A stretch of 62,563 nucleotides of DNA from the NCBI GenBank assembly GCA_946187555.1, contig CAMHQP010000003.1, positions 1 to 62,563 on the forward strand, read 5' to 3'. The notes below the pieces were generated by a model that had not been told where the DNA came from, searched no databases, and saw nothing but the letters and a program-made list of their open reading frames with translations. This document shows, piece after piece, positions 14,901 to 23,970 of the stretch. Source of the DNA: an uncultured Bacteroidales bacterium (GTDB lineage Bacteria > Bacteroidota > Bacteroidia > Bacteroidales > Paludibacteraceae). The stretch's first letter is position 1. Every line of letters starts with the position of its first letter. Both the position numbers and the translations under genes were made by a program.

Positions 14901-14938
14901 TTAAGCCGTTAAATCGTTAAACCGTTAAATTGTTAACG
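14892..14938 (+). repeat. Octamer array (GTTAAAYC) at the bactofilin/DUF1015 junction
   Basis: Units GTTAAATA, GTTAAGCC, GTTAAATC, GTTAAACC and GTTAAATT are followed by a partial GTTAACG. They begin inside the last codons of bactofilin, provide its TAG stop (14898-14900) and end 4 nt before the next ATG. Confidence 0.8.
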
Positions 14939-14942
14939 TTTT

Positions 14943-16262
14943 ATGAAAATTAAACCTTTTAAGGGAATAAGGCCGCCGAAGGAGTTGGTGACACAGGTGA
15001 GTAGCCGGCCATATGATGTGCTGAATAGTGAAGAGGCACGTCAGGAAGCGGCGGGCAATGAGATGAGTCTGTATCATATCATCAAGCCCGAGATCAATTT
15101 TCAGCCGGGTACGGACGAACACGATCCGCGGGTGTATGGAGAGGCTAAACAGCAGTACCAGCGGTTTAAGTTGAAGGGCTGGTTGGTGCAAGATCAAGAC
15201 CCGCATTATTATGTGTATGCCCAGACGATTCCGGCGAATAACCCGTTGTCGGGCGGCAAAGAGAAGACCCAGTACGGGTTGGTGGTCGGTGCGTGGGTAG
15301 ATGACTATCTGGAGGGACGAATCAAAAAGCACGAGTTGACACGTCGGGACAAAGAGGAAGACCGAATGAAGCATGTTCGGACGTTGAACGCGAACATGGA
15401 ACCGGTTTTCTTTGCCTACCATCACCGCGATGACTTGGATAAGATCGTGGAGGAGGTATGTAAGGGTGCGCCCGAGTATGATTTCGTGGCAGCTCCGGAA
15501 GGCTTCCGACACACGTTCTGGGTGATCGACAACAAAAAGACGATCGACCAGATCACGGAGATCTTTGCGCAGATTCCGGCGATGTATATCGCAGACGGAC
15601 ACCATCGTTCAGCTGCTGCTGCCCGAGTGGGCGCAGAGCTGAAAATGAGCGCAGCAAAGCTGCTCAATGATAAAATGAGCGCGGCTAAGCCGCTCAATGC
15701 TGTACCTGAGTACGAGTTCTTCCTGGCGGTTTGTTTCCCGGACAACCAGTTGAATATCATCGACTATAACCGCGTGGTGAAAGATCTGAACGGGCTTAGC
15801 GAGGACGAATTCCTCGAGGCTCTCAAAGAAGACTTTATTGTTGAGGGGTTACCGGTTACGGGTTACGGGTTACAGGAGTGCAAGCCAAAGGCTTTGCATA
15901 ATTTCAGCCTGTATCTGGGCGGAAAGTGGTATAGCCTGACGGCTAAAGAAGGCCGGTATAACGACGCGGATCCTATCGGGGTATTGGATGTAACGATCTC
16001 GAGTAACTTGATACTGGATAAGATTCTGGGTATTAAGGATCTGCGGTCGGACAAGCGAATCGACTTCGTTGGTGGTATTAGAGGGCTCGGCGAGTTGAAG
16101 CGGAGAGTGGATAGCGGCGAGATGAAAGTAGCGCTGGCACTCTACCCTGTTACGATGCAGCAGATCATCGACATCGCAGACTCGGGCAATATTATGCCGC
16201 CGAAGACGACTTGGTTTGAGCCAAAACTAAGAAGCGGGTTGGTTGTACACGAGCTAGATTAA
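14943..16262 (+). CDS. DUF1015 family protein
   Basis: This is a 439-residue cytoplasmic protein of the widespread DUF1015 family, function not established. Family blocks include KPFKGIRPP at the start, SSRPYDVLNSEEARQ, RRDKEEDRMKHVRTL, the highly conserved YIADGHHRSAAA near residue 220 and NLILDKILGI. Two features interrupt the family pattern: a 60-nt stretch (15642-15701) giving two copies of KMSAAK(L/P)LN just after the HHRSAAA motif, and a heptamer array (15847-15876) giving LPVTGYGLQE. Both look like later insertions in surface loops. It follows bactofilin and precedes porE. Confidence 0.87.
   Translation: MKIKPFKGIRPPKELVTQVSSRPYDVLNSEEARQEAAGNEMSLYHIIKPEINFQPGTDEHDPRVYGEAKQQYQRFKLKGWLVQDQDPHYYVYAQTIPANNPLSGGKEKTQYGLVVGAWVDDYLEGRIKKHELTRRDKEEDRMKHVRTLNANMEPVFFAYHHRDDLDKIVEEVCKGAPEYDFVAAPEGFRHTFWVIDNKKTIDQITEIFAQIPAMYIADGHHRSAAAARVGAELKMSAAKLLNDKMSAAKPLNAVPEYEFFLAVCFPDNQLNIIDYNRVVKDLNGLSEDEFLEALKEDFIVEGLPVTGYGLQECKPKALHNFSLYLGGKWYSLTAKEGRYNDADPIGVLDVTISSNLILDKILGIKDLRSDKRIDFVGGIRGLGELKRRVDSGEMKVALALYPVTMQQIIDIADSGNIMPPKTTWFEPKLRSGLVVHELD
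15642..15701 (+). repeat. Two 30-nt palindromic units in frame (KMSAAK repeat)
   Basis: Two exact-length 30-nt units (15642-15671 and 15672-15701) each read AAAATGAGCG, a hairpin (GCAGC AAA GCTGC, or GCGGC TAA GCCGC) and a TCAATG end. They encode KMSAAKLLND and KMSAAKPLNA. The stem differs between the copies by compensating changes (A-T to G-C on both arms), so pairing is preserved. Confidence 0.85.
15847..15876 (+). repeat. Heptamer array GGTTACN x4 in DUF1015 gene
   Basis: Units GGTTACC, GGTTACG, GGTTACG and GGTTACA are followed by GG. They encode PVTGYGLQ. The same heptamer recurs at 28500-28520 and 40337-40371. Confidence 0.85.
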
Positions 16263-16263
16263 A

Positions 16264-16300
16264 GGAAACTAGGAAACTAGGATGCTAGGAAACTAGGATG
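16264..16300 (+). repeat. Octamer array (GGAAACTA) ending on the porE start codon
   Basis: Units GGAAACTA, GGAAACTA, GGATGCTA and GGAAACTA are followed by GGATG, whose ATG (16298-16300) is the porE start. The same GGATG variant occurs two units upstream but is followed by a different frame. Confidence 0.8.
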
Positions 16301-18352
16301 AGAAAAGCGATATTATTTATAGTAGCGATTCTGTGCCTAACGGGATGCAGTATTCAGAAGCGTATTAAGCGGGCGGATAAGAAGTTCGCTATCGGGGAGT
16401 ACTATGTCGCGGCGGATATATACAAGTCGTGTTACGGACGTATCTCTGCCAAGACGGATAAGCCGTTGAAGGGCTACGTGGCGTACAAGCAGGGCGAGTG
16501 TTATCGGTTGATCAACAATCCCCGCGCGGCCAACTGCTATCAGAGTGCGATCCGTTGCAAGTACCAGTTGCAGGACTCGACGATCTACTTACACGCGGCG
16601 CAAGTGCTTCAGTACCAGGGTAAGTATAAGGACGCTGCCAAACACTATGATTTGTATCTGGAGAGTCACCCGGATGACTACGTAGCCTTGGCCGGTAAGT
16701 ACGCTTGCTCTAAGATGGACGAATGGAAACGTGAGACGAGTCGATATAAAGTTTCCGAAGCGAAGGTGTTTAACCAAAAGCGCACAAGCAACTTCGCGCC
16801 GATGTTTATCGGAGATAATACGGACGCGTTGATGTTCACGAGTAACAGGCAGGAGAAGCAGAAGAGCGGTAAGAAGACGATGAAGCGGCCGAGTAATGTG
16901 ACAGGTCAGCAGTTGTTCCAGTTGTACCAAACGCGTAAGAATGCCGCCGGTGAATGGGAAGACATCGTGCTGGCGGAGGGACTGTATGACGCTCCGGAAG
17001 AGGCACAGGAGAACGACTCGACCGGCGGTAAGGGTGCAGGAACAGCCGAGATGGGTGTTTGTTGTTTCACCAAAGACGGCCGAACGATGCTACTCACGTA
17101 CTCGAAACCGATCAACGGCAAGGATCTGGGTGCTAAGATCTACCGCAGCGAGCGGGCGAGTGGTGAATGGGGCGAGGCGCAGGAAGTGAAATTGTTTGCA
17201 GATAGTTCGATCACCGTGGGGCACCCGGCGCTGAATCCTGCGGGTGATACACTTTATTTCGTGAGTGATGCCCCTGGCGGAGAAGGCGGTAAAGATATTT
17301 GGTGCGCGGAATTGGATAACGGCGAGTGGGTCAACCCCCAGCCGCTCGGTAAGGACATCAACACCGCTGCGGACGAGATGTACCCGTACGTACATGCCGA
17401 CGGAACGCTGTATTTTGCCTCTAACGGACATCCGGGATACGGTGGACTCGATCTCTTCAAGGCAACGCGTGACACGACGTATAAAGATAGCGTAGTGTGG
17501 GTGGTATATAATTTAGGCGCACCTTTCAACGGCGCGGGCGATGATTTCGGTATTACGTTCGAAGGCGAGAGTCAGAACGGCTTCTTTAGTTCCAACCGAG
17601 GCGACAAGAAGGGATTTGACAAGATCTATCGCTTTGTATTGCCGGAGATGGAATTTATCGCGGAGGGTATCGTGACGGACGACCAAGGTACCCCACTCTC
17701 GGACGCACAGCTGCGCATCGTAGGTTCGGATGGTACGAACAGTAAAGTGAGTGCACGGCGAGACGGAACGTATAAGATCAAGTTGAAAAAGGATGTCAAG
17801 TACGTGATGTTAGCCACGGCTCGCGGGTACCTGAACGCCAAAGAACAATGGACGACGCTGAACCTGAAGGATAGCAAGACCTACACGATGAATTTTGCGC
17901 TGAACCCGATCTCGCGGCCTGTGAAGATGGAGAATATCTTCTATGAGTTCGGTCGTTGGGAGATCACGAAGGCTTCGGAAACGGAGTTGCTGCACTTGGT
18001 TAAGTTGCTGCAAGACAACCCGAATATCACAATCGAGTTGAGTGCCCACACGGATATGAAGGGTACGGACGAGTTCAATAACGAGTTGAGTCAAAAACGT
18101 GCGCAGAGTTGTTGTGATTTCCTACTCGAACAAGGCATCGAGGCGGAACGTCTGACACCGGTGGGATACGGTAAGACGAAACCGGTGGTTTGCGACAAAG
18201 CGTTGAATAAGCAGTATTCGTGGATTCCGGTGGATCAAGTGCTGGACGAGACGTATATCTTGAGCCTGCCGGAAGACAAGCAAGAGATCTGCAACCAGAT
18301 CAACCGTAGAACGGAGTTTAAGGTGATTAAGACGACGTATAATTTGTATTAA
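16298..18352 (+). CDS. porE: PorE-like T9SS lipoprotein (TPR, PD40 propeller, OmpA domain)
   Basis: This 684-residue lipoprotein has a lipobox (ILCLTGCS, Cys 16). TPR-like helices cover about residues 25-140. PD40 beta-propeller blades with repeated LYF/FSS(N)R-type motifs ([40 protein letters not shown]) cover about 155-445, followed by a carboxypeptidase-regulatory-like domain and an OmpA peptidoglycan-binding domain ([18 protein letters not shown] ... RAQSC). The order matches PorE of Porphyromonas, which anchors the type IX secretion machinery to the cell wall. Its start codon lies in an octamer array. thyA follows 1 nt after. Confidence 0.85.
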   Translation: MRKAILFIVAILCLTGCSIQKRIKRADKKFAIGEYYVAADIYKSCYGRISAKTDKPLKGYVAYKQGECYRLINNPRAANCYQSAIRCKYQLQDSTIYLHAAQVLQYQGKYKDAAKHYDLYLESHPDDYVALAGKYACSKMDEWKRETSRYKVSEAKVFNQKRTSNFAPMFIGDNTDALMFTSNRQEKQKSGKKTMKRPSNVTGQQLFQLYQTRKNAAGEWEDIVLAEGLYDAPEEAQENDSTGGKGAGTAEMGVCCFTKDGRTMLLTYSKPINGKDLGAKIYRSERASGEWGEAQEVKLFADSSITVGHPALNPAGDTLYFVSDAPGGEGGKDIWCAELDNGEWVNPQPLGKDINTAADEMYPYVHADGTLYFASNGHPGYGGLDLFKATRDTTYKDSVVWVVYNLGAPFNGAGDDFGITFEGESQNGFFSSNRGDKKGFDKIYRFVLPEMEFIAEGIVTDDQGTPLSDAQLRIVGSDGTNSKVSARRDGTYKIKLKKDVKYVMLATARGYLNAKEQWTTLNLKDSKTYTMNFALNPISRPVKMENIFYEFGRWEITKASETELLHLVKLLQDNPNITIELSAHTDMKGTDEFNNELSQKRAQSCCDFLLEQGIEAERLTPVGYGKTKPVVCDKALNKQYSWIPVDQVLDETYILSLPEDKQEICNQINRRTEFKVIKTTYNLY

Positions 18353-18353
18353 A

Positions 18354-19148
18354 ATGCAACAATATTTGGATTTATGCCGCCGTGTATTGGCGGAAGGAGT
18401 TGAGAAACACGACCGGACAGGCACAGGAACGATGTCGGTTTTCGGTCACCAGATGCGGTTTAAGATGGAGGACGGTTTTCCGCTCTTGACCACGAAAAAA
18501 CTGCACCTGAAGTCGATCATTTATGAGTTGTTGTGGTTCTTGCAGGGCGACACAAACGTCAAGTACTTGCAGGATCATGGTGTTCGTATTTGGAATGAAT
18601 GGGCAGATGAGAATGGTGAGTTAGGACCCATTTACGGGCATCAATGGAGGTCTTGGCCAGACTATAACGGCGGACATATTGACCAGATCAAGAATCTGGT
18701 GGAGCAGATCAAGAACAATCCGGATAGTCGCCGTTTGATGGTGAGTGCATGGAATGTAGCGGAAGTGGAGAAGATGGCGTTGCCGCCGTGTCACTGTTTG
18801 TTCCAGTTCTATGTAGCGGACGGCAAGTTGAGTCTGCAACTCTATCAGCGCAGCGCGGATATTTTCTTAGGTGTACCGTTCAATATCGCCAGTTATGCAC
18901 TGTTGCTGCAGATGATGGCGCAGGTGACGGGCCTCCAATGCGGTGATTTTGTGCACACGCTGGGTGACGCACATATCTATTTGAACCACTTGGAGCAGGT
19001 GAAGTTGCAGTTGACGCGTGAGCCGAGGGCGTTGCCGAAGATGATTATTAATCCCGAGGTGAAGGATCTCTTTAGTTTCCAATACGAAGATTTCTCGCTG
19101 GAAGGCTATGATCCCCACCCTCATATAGCCGGAGTCGTAAGTGTATGA
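18354..19148 (+). CDS. thyA: Thymidylate synthase
   Basis: It methylates dUMP to dTMP using methylene-tetrahydrofolate. At 264 residues it has the exact length of the classic enzyme. Conserved elements are present: [18 protein letters not shown] near the N-terminus, [11 protein letters not shown], the catalytic Cys in [12 protein letters not shown], and the folate/dUMP-binding [20 protein letters not shown]. The gene begins right after porE and overlaps folA by ATGA, which couples production of dTMP with the reductase that regenerates its cofactor. Confidence 0.97.
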   Translation: MQQYLDLCRRVLAEGVEKHDRTGTGTMSVFGHQMRFKMEDGFPLLTTKKLHLKSIIYELLWFLQGDTNVKYLQDHGVRIWNEWADENGELGPIYGHQWRSWPDYNGGHIDQIKNLVEQIKNNPDSRRLMVSAWNVAEVEKMALPPCHCLFQFYVADGKLSLQLYQRSADIFLGVPFNIASYALLLQMMAQVTGLQCGDFVHTLGDAHIYLNHLEQVKLQLTREPRALPKMIINPEVKDLFSFQYEDFSLEGYDPHPHIAGVVSV

Positions 19149-19642
19149 TAAGCATTATAGTTGCGATCGCGGAGAATTATGCGATCGGGAAGAAAGGTGA
19201 CTTGCTGTGTCACATGCCGGCAGATTTGAAGCATTTTAAGCAGATCACAAGCGGACACACGGTGATGATGGGTGAGCGAACGTTCCTGTCGCTGCCCAAA
19301 CATCCGCTTCCGAATCGGCGTAATATCGTGCTGACGGACGTGAAGGGAAAGACGTTTGAGGGCGCAGAAACGGTTTATTCGTTGGATGAGATGGAAGCGA
19401 AAGTGAGCCCGGATGAGGAGGCTTTTGTGATTGGTGGTGGCATGGTGTACCGGCAGATGATGGAGCGCGCGGATAAATTGTATATCACACATATTCATCA
19501 CAGTTGGGACGATGCCGATACGTTCTTCCCGGAGATCGATCCGAAAGTTTGGAAGCAGTTAAGTGCTGAACGGCACGCAGCAGACGAGAATAACCCATAT
19601 GCTTTCACGTTCGCGGAATACGTGAAAGCAGTTGAAAGTTGA
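19145..19642 (+). CDS. folA: Dihydrofolate reductase
   Basis: This 165-residue enzyme reduces dihydrofolate to tetrahydrofolate with NADPH, serving the adjacent thymidylate synthase. Visible features are [41 protein letters not shown], and the NADPH-binding [16 protein letters not shown]. The usual Trp of the LPW motif (LPWH) is Cys-His here (LLCHMP), as seen in some homologues. The stop codon falls inside a heptamer array that runs to the next gene. Confidence 0.95.
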   Translation: MISIIVAIAENYAIGKKGDLLCHMPADLKHFKQITSGHTVMMGERTFLSLPKHPLPNRRNIVLTDVKGKTFEGAETVYSLDEMEAKVSPDEEAFVIGGGMVYRQMMERADKLYITHIHHSWDDADTFFPEIDPKVWKQLSAERHAADENNPYAFTFAEYVKAVES

Positions 19643-19658
19643 ATGTTGAAAGTTGAAA
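19631..19658 (+). repeat. Heptamer array (GTTGAAA x4) spanning the folA/ettA junction
   Basis: Units GTTGAAA, GTTGAAT, GTTGAAA and GTTGAAA fill the junction. The TGA stop of folA (19640-19642) comes from the second unit's GTTGAA context. The next gene's ATG follows 3 nt after the array. Confidence 0.85.
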
Positions 19659-19661
19659 GAA

Positions 19662-21338
19662 ATGGCAGACGATAAGAAGATTATTTTCTCGATGGTGGGT
19701 CTGAACAAGAGTTTCGGTCCACAGAAACAGGTGTTAAAAAATATCTACCTGAGTTTTTTCTATGGCGCTAAGATCGGTATTATCGGTCTGAACGGTGCGG
19801 GTAAATCAACTTTGCTTAAGATCATCGCCGGCATTGAGAAAGAATACCAGGGCGAGGTGGTTTGGTCGCCCGGTTACAGCGTGGGCTACCTGGAGCAAGA
19901 CCCGAAACTCGATCCGAACAAGACCGTGCGTGAGGTGGTTCAGGAAGGCGTGCAGCCTATCATGGACATGCTCAAGGAGTACGATGATATCAATATGGCT
20001 TTTGCTGAGCCGGACGCCGATTTCGATAAGTTATTGGCACGTCAGGCTGAATTGCAGGATAAGTTAGACGCCGCAGACGCATGGAATATCGACCAGAAAC
20101 TCGATCGAGCCATGGACGCGTTGCGTTGCCCACCGGACGATGCGAGTGTGACTACCCTTTCGGGAGGTGAGCGTCGTCGTGTAGCATTGTGCAGACTGCT
20201 GTTACAACAACCGGATGTGTTATTGTTGGACGAGCCTACCAACCACTTGGACGCAGAGAGTATCGATTGGTTGGAGCAGCACTTGCAACAATATGCGGGT
20301 ACAGTGATCTGTATCACGCACGACAGGTACTTCCTGGATAACGTGGCGGGTTGGATTCTGGAACTCGATCGCGGCGAGGGTATTCCTTGGAAAGGCAATT
20401 ACTCGAGTTGGTTGGAGCAGAAGACCAACCGCATGGCGCAGGAAGAGAAACAGGCCAGCAAACGTCGGAAGACTCTGGAGCGCGAGTTGGAATGGATCCG
20501 CATGGCGCCGAAAGCCCGTCACGCGAAACAGAAAGCACGTTTGGAGTCATATGATCGCATGTTGAACGAGGAGCAGAAGGAGCGCGAAGAGAAACTCGAG
20601 ATCTTTATTCCGAACGGTCCGAGACTTGGTAATAAGGTCATTAACGCCGAGGGCGTGGCGAAATCGTTTGGCGACCGACTGCTGTTTGAGGATCTTAATT
20701 TTATGTTACCGCCCAACGGCATTGTGGGTGTAATCGGTCCGAACGGAGCGGGTAAGACGACTTTGTTTAGAATGATCATCGGCACGGAGAAAGCCGATAA
20801 GGGTACGTTCTCGGTCGGCGAGACGGTGAAGATCGGATACGTAGATCAGCAACACACGGATATTGATCCGAATAAGAGTGTGTTCGAGCAGATCAGCGGT
20901 GGTACGGAGTTCATTCGTGTGGCCGGACGCGAGATTAATGCGCGGGCATATTTGAGTCGGTTCAATTTTACCGGCGCCGACCAAGAGAAAAAATGCGGTG
21001 TGCTGTCCGGTGGTGAACGTAACCGTCTGCATCTGGCGCTGACGTTGAAGAGCGAGGCGAACGTGCTGTTGCTCGACGAGCCGACAAATGATATCGATGT
21101 GAATACACTACGTGCACTGGAGGAAGGTCTGGAGAACTTTGCCGGTTGTGCAGTAGTGATTAGCCACGATCGCTGGTTCCTGGATCGCATCTGTACGCAT
21201 ATCTTGGCGTACGAAGGCGACGGAAAAGTGTTCTGGTTCGAGGGCAGTTACTCGGAGTACGAAGAGAACAAGAAGATGCGGCTCGGCGAGGAGGCTTGTG
21301 AACCCAAACGTGTGAAGTACAGAGGTTTAGGTGCTTAG
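19662..21338 (+). CDS. ettA: ABC-F ATPase, EttA-like translation factor
   Basis: This 558-residue soluble protein has two ABC cassettes and no membrane segments. Walker A motifs are GLNGAGKST and GPNGAGKTT, signatures LSGGERRRVAL and LSGGERNRLHL, and Walker B regions VLLLDEPTNHLDAESIDW and VLLLDEPTNDIDVNTL. Between them is the charged linker and arm typical of EttA, which binds the ribosomal E site and gates the first elongation step according to energy state. The ATG at 19662 is preferred over an in-frame TTG inside the repeat array. The end overlaps tilS by 8 nt. Confidence 0.93.
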   Translation: MADDKKIIFSMVGLNKSFGPQKQVLKNIYLSFFYGAKIGIIGLNGAGKSTLLKIIAGIEKEYQGEVVWSPGYSVGYLEQDPKLDPNKTVREVVQEGVQPIMDMLKEYDDINMAFAEPDADFDKLLARQAELQDKLDAADAWNIDQKLDRAMDALRCPPDDASVTTLSGGERRRVALCRLLLQQPDVLLLDEPTNHLDAESIDWLEQHLQQYAGTVICITHDRYFLDNVAGWILELDRGEGIPWKGNYSSWLEQKTNRMAQEEKQASKRRKTLERELEWIRMAPKARHAKQKARLESYDRMLNEEQKEREEKLEIFIPNGPRLGNKVINAEGVAKSFGDRLLFEDLNFMLPPNGIVGVIGPNGAGKTTLFRMIIGTEKADKGTFSVGETVKIGYVDQQHTDIDPNKSVFEQISGGTEFIRVAGREINARAYLSRFNFTGADQEKKCGVLSGGERNRLHLALTLKSEANVLLLDEPTNDIDVNTLRALEEGLENFAGCAVVISHDRWFLDRICTHILAYEGDGKVFWFEGSYSEYEENKKMRLGEEACEPKRVKYRGLGA

Positions 21339-22212
21339 GCGAGTCTCAACATATATTCGGCAGCGGGAATTGTTGGCAAAGGACAAACCGGTGTTGGTAG
21401 CGATAAGCGGCGGTGCGGATAGCGTGGCATTGCTTGATGTGTTGTTACGGGCAGGATATACATGCGTAGCAGCGCATTGCAATTTTCATCTGCGGGGTGC
21501 GGAGAGTGATCGGGATGCTACTTTTGTGCGGGATCTATGCGCTCAATGGAATATACCCTTGGAGGTACAAGATTTTGACACCTTATCTTACGCGCGAGCG
21601 CATAATGCGAGTGTGGAGATGGCCGCGAGAGAAATCCGTTATGCGTGGTTTGAGCAGATGGCAGAGAAACATCAATGTCAAGCGGTTGCTGTGGCGCACC
21701 ATCAAAACGATCAGGCAGAGACCTTGCTGCTGAACCTCAAGCGCGGCGCAGGTCTGCGTGGACTTGCAGGGATGCGTCCGAAGAGTGCTAATCCGATGGC
21801 ACCGGAAGGTGTACCGGTTGTACGTCCGCTGCTATGCACGACGAGAGATTATATCGAGCATTATCTGCGTGACAAGCGCGGGTTGAGTTGGGTGAATGAC
21901 AGCACGAACAGTGATACATCGATCACCCGCAATGCGATCCGTGAGCAGTTGAAAAACTACAGCAAAACGGAGATCGAGCACATGGCTCAAACGGCAGAAT
22001 ACATGCAGGGCTACGCGGATATGTTAGACGGCAAAAACACACGCGAAGCGGGAATTGCAAAGCTCTACGAGGAACTTCGCGGATATGATTTTGCAGAAAT
22101 AGATAAGATTTACGATGCGTTGCAAAAGGGAGAAGGAGGTAAAGTTTTCACGTCGAAGACCCATCAGGCAACGATAAAAAAAGGAAAATTATGCGTCACT
22201 TCGGTATTATAG
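21331..22212 (+). CDS. tilS: tRNA(Ile)-lysidine synthase, short form
   Basis: The enzyme attaches lysine to C34 of a tRNA-Ile so that it reads AUA. The PP-loop motif ISGGADSVALL near residue 25, HCNFHLRGAESDRD, VAHHQNDQAETLLLNLKRGAGLRGLAGM and WVNDSTNSDTSITRNAIR are all present, so the catalytic domain is intact. At 293 residues it is far shorter than the 430 or so usual in Bacteroidales: the C-terminal tRNA-binding domain is missing or reduced to a short beta-like end. It starts with GTG in an 8-nt overlap with the ettA-like gene and overlaps aroE by 22 nt. Confidence 0.9.
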   Translation: MLRRVSTYIRQRELLAKDKPVLVAISGGADSVALLDVLLRAGYTCVAAHCNFHLRGAESDRDATFVRDLCAQWNIPLEVQDFDTLSYARAHNASVEMAAREIRYAWFEQMAEKHQCQAVAVAHHQNDQAETLLLNLKRGAGLRGLAGMRPKSANPMAPEGVPVVRPLLCTTRDYIEHYLRDKRGLSWVNDSTNSDTSITRNAIREQLKNYSKTEIEHMAQTAEYMQGYADMLDGKNTREAGIAKLYEELRGYDFAEIDKIYDALQKGEGGKVFTSKTHQATIKKGKLCVTSVL

Positions 22213-22910
22213 GATTTCCATTATTGCACTCTTTCTCGGCGAAGTATTTCTCCGAGAAATTTGAGCGCGAGCATATAGAGGCGGAGTATTCCCTATATCC
22301 TATAGGAATTGAAGATTTAAGATTGAAGATTGAAGATTTATTGGACTCGCTGGACGGGTTCAATGTGACGATGCCGTACAAGCAGGAGATTATACCTTAT
22401 CTGGAACGTTTGGATGATACAGCCAGAGAAGTAGGTGCTGTGAATGTGGTTCACCGGCGCGTGGGGTATAACACGGACTGTTTGGGATTTATGGAATCGA
22501 TCCAACCTTTGTTGCGGAAAGAGGATAAGAAGGCTTTGGTCTTGGGAACCGGTGGTGCCTCGAAAGCCGTTTGTTACGGTTTGAAGCAATTAGGTGTACG
22601 CCCTACCCTTGTGAGCCGGAAGCCGAAAGCAGAAATGCTGGGGTATGAGGATCTGACAAAGGACGTGATGGCCGCGCACACGGTGATTGTTAATTGTACG
22701 CCCTTAGGCATGTTACCGGACGTGGAGAGTTGCCCGCCGATACCGTATGAGATGGTGACGGCACGACATTTGTTGTTTGACTGCGTGTATAACCCGGAAG
22801 AGACGCTGTTCTTGAAAAAAGGCAAAGCACAAGGAGCGATTATTCAAAACGGAATAGGCATGTTATACGGTCAAGCGAAAGCAGCTTGGGCGATTTGGAA
22901 TACGAAATGA
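22191..22910 (+). CDS. aroE: Shikimate dehydrogenase
   Basis: It reduces 3-dehydroshikimate to shikimate with NADPH in aromatic amino acid synthesis. The 239-residue protein begins with the substrate-binding IGFPLLHSFSAKYFSEKF, followed by GFNVTMPYKQEI with the catalytic Lys, the NADPH loop LGTGGASKAV, NCTPLGM and NGIGMLYGQA. It is slightly shorter than E. coli AroE. Residues of about 40-48 (IEDLRLKIED) come from a heptamer array (22308-22335). The start lies within the tilS end. Confidence 0.94.
   Translation: MRHFGIIGFPLLHSFSAKYFSEKFEREHIEAEYSLYPIGIEDLRLKIEDLLDSLDGFNVTMPYKQEIIPYLERLDDTAREVGAVNVVHRRVGYNTDCLGFMESIQPLLRKEDKKALVLGTGGASKAVCYGLKQLGVRPTLVSRKPKAEMLGYEDLTKDVMAAHTVIVNCTPLGMLPDVESCPPIPYEMVTARHLLFDCVYNPEETLFLKKGKAQGAIIQNGIGMLYGQAKAAWAIWNTK
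22308..22335 (+). repeat. Heptamer array (ATTGAAG x4) inside aroE
   Basis: Units ATTGAAG, ATTTAAG, ATTGAAG and ATTGAAG encode IEDLRLKIED, just before the conserved GFNVTMPYK motif. Two looser copies of the same unit end the hemW gene (28716-28729). Confidence 0.7.
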
Positions 22911-22914
22911 AAGA

Positions 22915-23970
22915 ATGAACGATATGAAAAGAATCTTTTTGTTGCTCATCGGAGCGATGATGATTAGTGCCGTTAGTGCACAGGTATTGGAACAAGGCGA
23001 GGCGGCGCTGATTTATTACAGTCCGAAGACGTCCTTTAACCTGGAATTCACGTATATGGTGGAGACCAGGGAACGTGGTATTTACGCTGCATATGCAGAG
23101 GATCTGTTGGGTGTGACGGACGTGGTGAAGGAAACGGCTACGCATTGTGAGTTGAAGGACGTTCGTATCGGCGCAACGAGTTCAACAGACTACTCGCGCG
23201 CACATAAAGTGAGTGCTGAGAGCGGCATCCCGATGTTGTTGACAATCAACGACAAGGGGTTATTGAGGGGCTATAACGTTCCTTTTGAACCGAAAAAACA
23301 AGAGCCGCGTAAACCGGAGCCGAAGAAAGATTGTCCTCATCATGACCATCCGCATCCTGCACCGGTATCTGCCGCTCCTGTGCCGGAGGAAGTGATGAAG
23401 GCAGCTAATCCGCTTGCGCAGGCCAATGAAGTAGCCAAACAGATTTTTCATCTTCGCGAGACACGTATGTACTTGTTGAACGGTGAGGTAGAGCATGCAC
23501 CGGCAGATGGTCGTTCGATGGAGTTAGTGCTGGAGGAGTTGGCCGCACAAGAACGCGCGCTGACAGAGCTGTTTGTGGGTAAGAAACACGTTCGCAAAGA
23601 GCATAAGCGTGTGATGGTAGAGCCCTCGGATGCAGGTAAGATGTTGTTCTTTAGCGAGGAGAACGGTTTTACGGACGCGGACAATGTAGATGCCGATACG
23701 ATTATTGTGCGTATGCTTTGTCAACAACAGATTGTTCGTCATGCTAATCCGAAAGCCAAGAAAAGCGAGTTGTCGCAGATCGTGTATAATATCCCGGGGC
23801 ATTGTGACGTGAGCGTGGTGTATAAAGGTCGCACGTTAGCCAGCCGCGAATTGCCGGTAGCTCAGTTGGGTGCGGATGTAGCGCTACCGAAGAGTTGGTT
23901 CACGGGCAAGGAGTTGCCGAAGATTGTATTTAGCGAAAAGACAGGTAATATCGTTTCTGTATCCAAATGA
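22915..23970 (+). CDS. DUF4831 family secreted protein
   Basis: This 351-residue protein has an N-terminal signal peptide (MKRIFLLLIGAMMISAVSAQ from the second ATG at 22924; the first ATG adds three residues). It matches the Bacteroidales DUF4831 family, function unknown. A Pro/Lys/His-rich insert at about residues 123-155 (EPRKPEPKKDCPHHDHPHP) splits the conserved parts and could bind metal. The rest has beta-rich character with a conserved IVYNIPGHCDVSVVY near the end. It overlaps the porD-like gene by 4 nt (ATGA), so the two are probably made together at the envelope. Confidence 0.8.
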   Translation: MNDMKRIFLLLIGAMMISAVSAQVLEQGEAALIYYSPKTSFNLEFTYMVETRERGIYAAYAEDLLGVTDVVKETATHCELKDVRIGATSSTDYSRAHKVSAESGIPMLLTINDKGLLRGYNVPFEPKKQEPRKPEPKKDCPHHDHPHPAPVSAAPVPEEVMKAANPLAQANEVAKQIFHLRETRMYLLNGEVEHAPADGRSMELVLEELAAQERALTELFVGKKHVRKEHKRVMVEPSDAGKMLFFSEENGFTDADNVDADTIIVRMLCQQQIVRHANPKAKKSELSQIVYNIPGHCDVSVVYKGRTLASRELPVAQLGADVALPKSWFTGKELPKIVFSEKTGNIVSVSK

